From Periplaneta americana (Eukaryota; Arthropoda; Insecta; Blattodea; Blattidae), in NCBI RefSeq assembly GCF_040183065.1, contig NC_091120.1:22934708-22998707 (forward strand): DNA of 64,000 nt, written 5' to 3'. Position 1 is the stretch's first letter, and each line of letters opens with the position of its first letter. Shown here in pieces: positions 58,541 through 64,000 of the stretch. The notes under the pieces were generated by a model, which saw only the letters and a list, made by a program, of their open reading frames with translations, did no database searches and was not told the DNA's origin. Both the position numbers and the translations under genes were made by a program.

Positions 58541-59874
58541 CGAGGGGGATCCAGGAAATAAGGACCGTTTTGTTGTATTAATTAAAAAAAAAAAATTTTT
58601 ATTTGAAAAAACAAAGTCTGTTACATAACTGAAGCTTCCTTTACTTCTCTACATAATCAGCACCTACATTTAAACATTTGTCGTATCTGTTCACTAGCTT
58701 TAGAATTCCCGTGTTATACTCCTCTGCCGCCAGTTCATTAAGCCAGGTGTTCACTGTCTTCTTTAACTCTTCATCACTTCCAAAACGCGTACCACCCAGA
58801 AAGTCTTTCAGCTTAGTGAAAAGGTGAAAATCGCTAGGAGCAAGGTCTGGACTATAGGGCGGATGATCAAAGATTTCCCAACCGAATTGATCCAGCAATT
58901 CTCGAGTTGAAGCAGCAGTGTGCGGGCTGGCGTTGTCGTGAAGAAGCACAACTCCTCTCGAAAGCATTCCTCGCCTCTTGTTTTGGATGGCTCGCCGTAG
59001 TTTTCGTAAAATCTCACAATAACGATTTGCATTGATCGTAGTGTCTTTTAGCATGAAATCCAGCAAAAGAACATCTTTGCGATCCCAAAAGACAGTAGCC
59101 ATGACTTTTTATGTTGAGAGAGTCTGTTTGAATTTTCTCGGTTTCTTGGGTGATGAGGGATGATGCCACTGACGTGATTGGCGCTTGGTCTCTGGGGTGT
59201 TGTAAGACACCCAAGTCTCATCACCAGTCACAATTTGATCAAGAAAGGCGTCTCCATCTGTGTGATATCGCATCAAGAATGTCAATGCTGAGGCCATTCT
59301 CTGAGTTTTGTGTTGGTCACTCAGTTGCCGTGGAACCCATCGTGCACAGATTTTGTGGTAGCCAAGATGTTGCGACACAATTTCACCAAGCAAAGAACGA
59401 GAAATGTCAGGAAAGGCAATATGCAATTCGTTTAGTGATGTGCGCCTGTCTTGCAAGATACTGTCGTTCACTTTAGTCTTCAGGTCTTCTGTGATGAGTG
59501 ATGGGTGTCCGGGTCGAGTTTCATCGTGGACATTTGTTCGCCCATTGTTGAACATTTCGCACCATTTTCTCACATTTCTTTCATTCATTACAGTATCACC
59601 ATACACTTCTTTCAATTGCCGGTAAATTTCTGCAGGTTTCAAATGTCGGGCATTCAGAAATCGAATAACACTCCTCATCTCACAGTCGGCGGGATTATCA
59701 ATCACGTCATTCATTTTGAAGTAACACAAAATACACAATGGCGACTTGTTGCAACCAGTACTCACAACATTATGAGAACACATGTTAAGGAAGCCAGTTG
59801 ACCTTCAAACAAGGAAGGGGAGTCAGCTGCATGGCGGGTATGCGCGAACGGTCGTTATTTCCTGGATCCCCTCG
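58541..59874 (-). mobile_element. Full-length mariner transposon (1334 bp)
   Basis: CGAGGGGGATCCAGGAAATA and its inverse end TATTTCCTGGATCCCCTCG (one-base gap and a mismatch) are flanked by TA at 58,539-58,540 and 59,875-59,876. The length, ends and target are typical of mariner. It lies 122 bp after cyclase exon 3, opposite in orientation to the gene. Confidence 0.95.
58641..59714 (-). pseudogene. mariner transposase with a single in-frame stop
   Basis: From the ATG at 59,714 the frame runs 357 codons to 58,641, interrupted only by TAA at 59,109-59,111 (codon 202). No frameshift is needed. The N-terminal half has paired helix-turn-helix regions ('MRSVIRFLNARHLKPAEIYR', 'RPGHPSLITE'). The catalytic triad is D165 ('VTGDETWVSY'), D260 ('LLHDNASPHTA') and D295 ('YSPDLAPSDFHLF'), with 34 residues between the last two (DD34D). 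Family length is about 340-360 residues, so this copy is otherwise complete. A longer upstream opening (to 59,783) exists, but the Met at 59,714 fits the family start best. Confidence 0.93.
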
Positions 59875-59884
59875 TATTTCGTTG

Positions 59885-59985
59885 TTTAATATGTCGTCGT
59901 TAACCAATGCTCAGTTCTTGGCAGTAAAGTCATTAACTCTCTTGCTCTCCAATACAGGAAAGTGATGTAGCAAAAAGTATAAACA
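59885..59985 (-). mobile_element. Diverged LINE C 3' scrap
   Basis: The GGCAGTAAAGTCATTAACTC and TTGCTCTCCAATA words align with the 3' end seen at 51,194-51,290, with many differences. Confidence 0.45.
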
Positions 59986-60042
59986 TTTTAATGCTGGCAC
60001 CATATTTTTATGTTATGGCGGTTATATCACCTTCACACAACC

Positions 60043-60815
60043 CCCACTGTTTGGAGGACCTGCCACTGATTTGGAGGACCACACCTGCTGGTCCATATGA
60101 CGTAGCTGGGAGGATTGTCAGACAACTCCACCAACCATGCTTTAAAAGCTAACACTTGGCAGCCCTGACCTACATATAGTGTTAGTGGTTTTAAGAAATT
60201 CTTGAACAATTTGCACTTAGTCTAAGGTTGCCAGATGTACAGTTTTACTCAGAACAATACAGTTTTATGTTTTTTTGTTTCGTGTGCAGTTTGAGTATCT
60301 GTTGGGTACAGGGGGGAGAGCCATTAATCCTTCCCATTGAAGGCTTTAAGGAACCAACCTGGACAAATACCCAATGTCCCATCCCTACCTTCCCGTGGTG
60401 CAGCTGTTAGTAAGCATAATTTTACGAGCTGAACTAAAGGGAGGGGCTACTCATCCATTAGCACTGGTAAACTTGATGAGTTAATGACTGAATTTGGTAT
60501 AATTTTCCTCTATTCAATACCTAATTCCCTCTTTACCCTTTCCTAACCAGTCCTCTGACTGAACTCTTACTTTCTTCGACCCCAACGGCATTAGAGCATT
60601 CGAGGCCTAGGGGTTCATTTCACTTTCCTTCCTCCTCTTTCTACTTTTCTGTTCCTAGTGCTGACCTGCTATGGCACTAAAATCGTCCTCCAGTGGCTTA
60701 AGGAGAGAAAGCTGGTGATCAACAAGATCTCCCAGCTAGGTCCAATGGACCCGTCGACCAACAGCAGGTGTGGTCCTCCAGACATTCTGGGGGTTGTGTG
60801 TGAATGAAGTAGCCA
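60043..60815. mobile_element. Unclassified interspersed repeat with inverted arms
   Basis: 60,043-60,118 (GGAGGACCACACCTGCTG core) has an inverse partner at 60,724-60,812. The interior contains GGACAAATACCCAATGTCCC and CATTCGAGGCCTAGGGG, words I believe recur in cockroach or termite genomes, but I cannot confirm that here. No coding domain. Confidence 0.55.
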
Positions 60816-61055
60816 CCAAAACATTAAAATATGGTGTTCACTTAAATCGGCTACAACGTGCTATTTTCAGAATTGGAATATATCAGTCCCCTAACTGCCC
60901 ATTGTGCAACTCAAACCAAGTAATGGATTCGGAACACCTCAAAATCTGTGCTTCAGTGGCTGGTCATGATAATATCTTTGAAAAATATTGGCGTGCAAGA
61001 GATCAAATGACTTTATTGTCAAACGCCTGGCATTAGAAAACAACAACAACATTTT
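60816..61055 (+). mobile_element. LINE family C 3' end, copy 2
   Basis: A frame reads 'IFRIGIYQSPNCPLCNSNQV' and 'DSEHLKICASV', a cysteine-bearing C-terminus, ending 'LLSNAWH' and a TTAGAAAACAACAACAACAT tail. The same end occurs at 51,194 and 61,281. Confidence 0.82.
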
Positions 61056-61280
61056 TAGTTTTCAACTTTAAAAAATATTTTAATTGGGATATAATTTTTG
61101 CTAAGCATTTTTCCTTCAAATGCATTTACAGAAAGAATATTTTCAGTAATGGCTAGATAAAATGGAAAAATAGAAGTACTTACTGCAAATTTTATCAAAA
61201 ATGTACCTTAGGTTTACTTCAACAGTGATGAAAACTGCAGTGTAGGCCTATTTTAAAAGAAGATTTTTGTTAGACAAAAA

Positions 61281-61395
61281 AATTGTTGTTGTTGTTGTTT
61301 TCTAATGCCAGGCGTTTGACAATAAAGTCATTTGACCTCTTGCACTCCAATATTTTTCAAAGATATTATCATGGCCAGCCAATGACGCACAGAAA
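61281..61395 (-). mobile_element. LINE family C 3' end, copy 3
   Basis: Reverse-strand 3' tail: GTTGTTGTTGTTTTCTAATG, then TTTGACAATAAAGTCATTTG, stopping after about 110 bp. Confidence 0.8.
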
Positions 61396-61399
61396 AATT

Positions 61400-61845
61400 G
61401 TTAAATATGGCATCTTCAAGTGAGAAATATATTTTGAAATTTAGGAGTGTATAAAAGAAAAGATATATAGTTATGCTGTAATAAATGATGCATAAATCGT
61501 AATATGATTAATTTTATTAGTTAATACATAATACATTCTCCTGTTATACTAAGGATGGGAAACTCGTACTGTAAACAGAGGAGTCAGTATGAGTATCTAC
61601 GTACAACACCAACTGTAACAGGAGAAGCTAAGCTCTCTGAGAGTAGTTGTTTCCCGCCCCTGTGTTACACACTCAATAAAAGGTGTTTTATTAGTTTAAG
61701 ATTATGGGTTTATATAGGCCTGGCCTATAGATAATGTTGTGAACATTCTGGATAATTCTTAGTCGACTATTTAAGCATTAAACACATTTTTGTAATTTAA
61801 TTTTTCATTTTAGTTGTGAAAAAGGCCAAAAAACTTCTGCATAAA
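61400..61845. other. No recognised feature
   Basis: AT-rich, no supportable gene or repeat. Confidence 0.5.
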
Positions 61846-61847
61846 CT

Positions 61848-62279
61848 TCATAGCTTAAATACGCGCCAAAAAGTGACTTTCATACTCCAAAGGCAAGTCT
61901 ATCATGCTATCAAAGAAGAGTGGTTATATGGCAGTAAAAATTTGTAATAGCCTTCCTGTGGATATAAAAAATGAAACTCAGAACATAAATTATTTAGGGC
62001 CAAATTAAAGAAGTAACTAATTTCTCACGCCTCCTATTCTGTAGGTGAATTCATGACATTCAACAACGCTTCATGAACATTTCTGTCTTGTATTAAGTGT
62101 TATACTAGTAAACTATATTGTAAAACACTTCTGTATATATTTCAACTAGACTGTGACTATAATTAAGACTTTGTAGTAGGTAAGCTTACTATTAAGATTT
62201 TTTTTTTTTGACATGTTCCATATTCTAGCTATGAAGCGATGTACGAATACGATGGAATGTAGATAAATACACTACAATA
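61848..62279 (+). mobile_element. Jockey-like LINE 3' end, copy 2 of the 15.5-kb family
   Basis: It aligns with 15,744-16,168: GACTTTCATACTCC, GGTGAATTCATGACATTCAA and AACTAGACTGTGACTATAA match. It ends in AGATAAATACACTACAATAC. Small deletions break the coding sequence. Confidence 0.88.
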
Positions 62280-62445
62280 CTCTTTTAACCCTTAAGCAGT
62301 CGCGCTTAACCATCCCCATCCACTTAAACCATTATTATCTCGAGTATGCGAATTCTGATTTCAAAAATATTTACGTTTATTGTTGCCTTACCAATTCCAT
62401 TAAGGGTACTGAAAGTTTCAGAAGTACAGGCTTACTGAATATATA

Positions 62446-64000
62446 CACTGCCGAGCAAAAAAAAACGCAACACTTGAATAAATTTGAAATATCAATCTGT
62501 AATACAAATTATAACATTTCTATGTGCTTCTATGGACCTGTTTGTGTTAGGGAACTGTTAATTCATGTTTTGGGAAGAAAAGTATACCCATTGGGTCGTT
62601 TGTGACATCCTCTTTGCCACTTTCTATCCAGTACTGTATATTTATTGCTGTGCCGTTAAAATTTACAACCCTAAACCCAAGCAGCTAAAAGAAAGTTACA
62701 ACACTATAATTTTCTTTTTTAGGTTATAATGGAATTCTATGATATTGAACTCAGTTTTCAACAACATGTAAGAAAGTTAAGATGACGTTAAGCCCCATGA
62801 ACGCCGCTAGAGCAGTCACGTTGGTAGAGGATGACCGCAGTTTACGTTATGTGGCTCAGGTGTTGCATACAACTCCGTCGACGGTTTCACGTACAGTGCA
62901 AAGATACAAGGAACTTGGTTCATATTCTCGAAGACCGAGATATGGTAGGAAAAGGTCAACTTCTTGCTATAGATGACCAGTTCTTGCGCCTTCAAGTGCT
63001 GCGTAACCGCCACACCACTGCGGTCGAAGCCAGAAATCGACTAGACTAAGTGCGAGATGTGAATTTCAGTGAGTGGACTGTGAGGAGGAGGTTACATGAT
63101 GATGGCCTGATATACAGAAGATCTGCCCTTGGCTCAGAACTTACAAGACAACATCGTCAAGCTCGCTTACAATTTTCAAGGGGACATCAGAAATGGGCTG
63201 ACAAACAGTGGGGAACAGTTCTGTCCTCAGATGAGTCCTGATTCTGCCTCAGATGGAAGAGAAAGAGTGTGGAGGACTGGAGGAAGGTATTCTTCATGCA
63301 AATATTTATCAAGGACAGCATTTCAGGGCGGTTCAGTGATGGTGTGGACAGACGTCAGTTTGACTGCACGAACGAATCTTGTTTTGTGGAAGATGGGTTT
63401 CTTACTGCCCATCGCTACATTGAAGAAATTCTTGGGCAACATGTTCTTCCTTTTACATCATTTATTGGTGACAATTACGTGCTCATGCAAGACAATACAC
63501 GTCCTCGTGTGGCGCGATACGTCCTCCAGTACCTCAATGAAGTAGGGATCCAACTCATGCAATGGCCGTCACGCAGTCCAGATCTTAACCCAATTGATCA
63601 TCTGTGGGACATTTTAGGAAGGAATGTCCGTCAACATGCTCCAGATACTCTTCAAGAGCTACGGAGCCATGTATGCGACACCTGAGCCACATAACGTAAG
63701 GTGCGGTCATCTTTTTCCAACATGACTACTCTAGCGGCGTTCTCGGGGGTTAACGGTATCTTAACTCTCTTAAATGTTGTTTAAAACTGAGTTCAATATC
63801 ACAGAATTCCATTATAATCAAAAAGAGAAAACTATAGTGTTGTAACTTTGTTTTAGCTGCTTGGGTTTAGGGTTGTAAACTTTAATGGCACAGCAATAAA
63901 TATACAGTACCAGACAGGAAGTGACAAAGAGGGTGTCACAAACGACCCAATGGTTATACTTTTCTTCCCAAAACATGAATTAACACTTGCCTAACATAAA
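62446..64000 (+). mobile_element. Tc1-like transposon with long inverted repeats, right end off the window
   Basis: It starts CACTGCCGAGCAAAAAAAAA after a TA (62,444-62,445). A left repeat of about 370 bp (to 62,818) has its inverse from 63,723 to the window end, e.g. AACGCCGCTAGAG against CTCTAGCGGCGTT. About 90 bp of the right repeat should lie beyond position 64,000. The repeats reach into the transposase start. Confidence 0.88.
62782..63685 (+). pseudogene. Tc1-like transposase, multiply broken
   Basis: The start 'MTLSPMNAARAVTLVEDDRS' and helix-turn-helix 'LHTTPSTVSRTVQRY' are in one frame, then shift near 62,960 to 'AIDDQFLRLQVLRNRHTT'. A stop TAA occurs near 63,047, followed by 'EWTVRRRLHDDGLIYRRSA' and 'GTVLSSDES', then TGA at 63,239. 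More shifts follow, then 'FIGDNYVLMQDNTRPRVARY' and 'SPDLNPIDHLWDILGRNVRQ'. The usual third catalytic Glu of 'NPIE.LW' is Asp here, giving DD34D-like spacing. Defective by at least two stops and two frameshifts. Confidence 0.9.

Overview
The window is insect-type nuclear DNA. The only host gene I can support is the 5' half of a membrane adenylyl cyclase of the vertebrate AC9 / Drosophila Ac13E type. It has three coding exons with GT-AG introns and continues past the right edge. Everything else is satellite, microsatellites and transposable elements. The repeat types and the wording of their translated fragments look like a cockroach genome (Periplaneta-like). That assignment is from memory and not proven here.

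Layout. 1-14,080: a tandem satellite of about 291 bp per unit (about 48 units), with a 2,329-bp eight-unit block duplicated head to tail and a decayed right edge. 14,160-26,860: AT-rich DNA with microsatellites, a tRNA-derived SINE, tails of two non-LTR retrotransposons, and two hAT transposons with 8-bp target duplications (21,882-23,414 and 23,849-25,095). 26,871-32,113: a 5.2-kb P-like/THAP element with terminal inverted repeats, itself invaded by an 817-bp element carrying three tRNA-like cloverleaves. 32,437-36,540: two 5'-truncated copies of one LINE, the second inside a hAT-like element, then a broken THAP domain. 37,000-48,550: densely nested repeats, including a LINE/MITE/LINE/tRNA-palindrome nest at 37.6-38.9 kb, a hAT inserted in a hAT transposase at 39.9-41.5 kb, four SINEs, three MITE-like foldbacks and a 390-bp GATA/GGGT/GGAT block.

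50,488-58,418 holds the adenylyl cyclase exons. The introns contain a Penelope-like inverted pair with a hammerhead-like core, an RNase H LINE tail, a TTAA-flanked MITE, a second foldback, a Jockey-like LINE tail and a TA-flanked 603-bp MITE. After exon 3 come a full-length mariner with one in-frame stop (58,541-59,874), more LINE tails, and a Tc1-like element with long inverted repeats that runs off the right edge.

How it fits together: the cyclase would be a cAMP-producing plasma-membrane enzyme whose gene is stretched by intronic insertions. The rest records successive insertion waves, which can be ordered by nesting and target-site duplications. No CRISPR, operon or bacterial features are present. 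The many short reading frames in the satellite mostly lack an ATG and are not called as genes.
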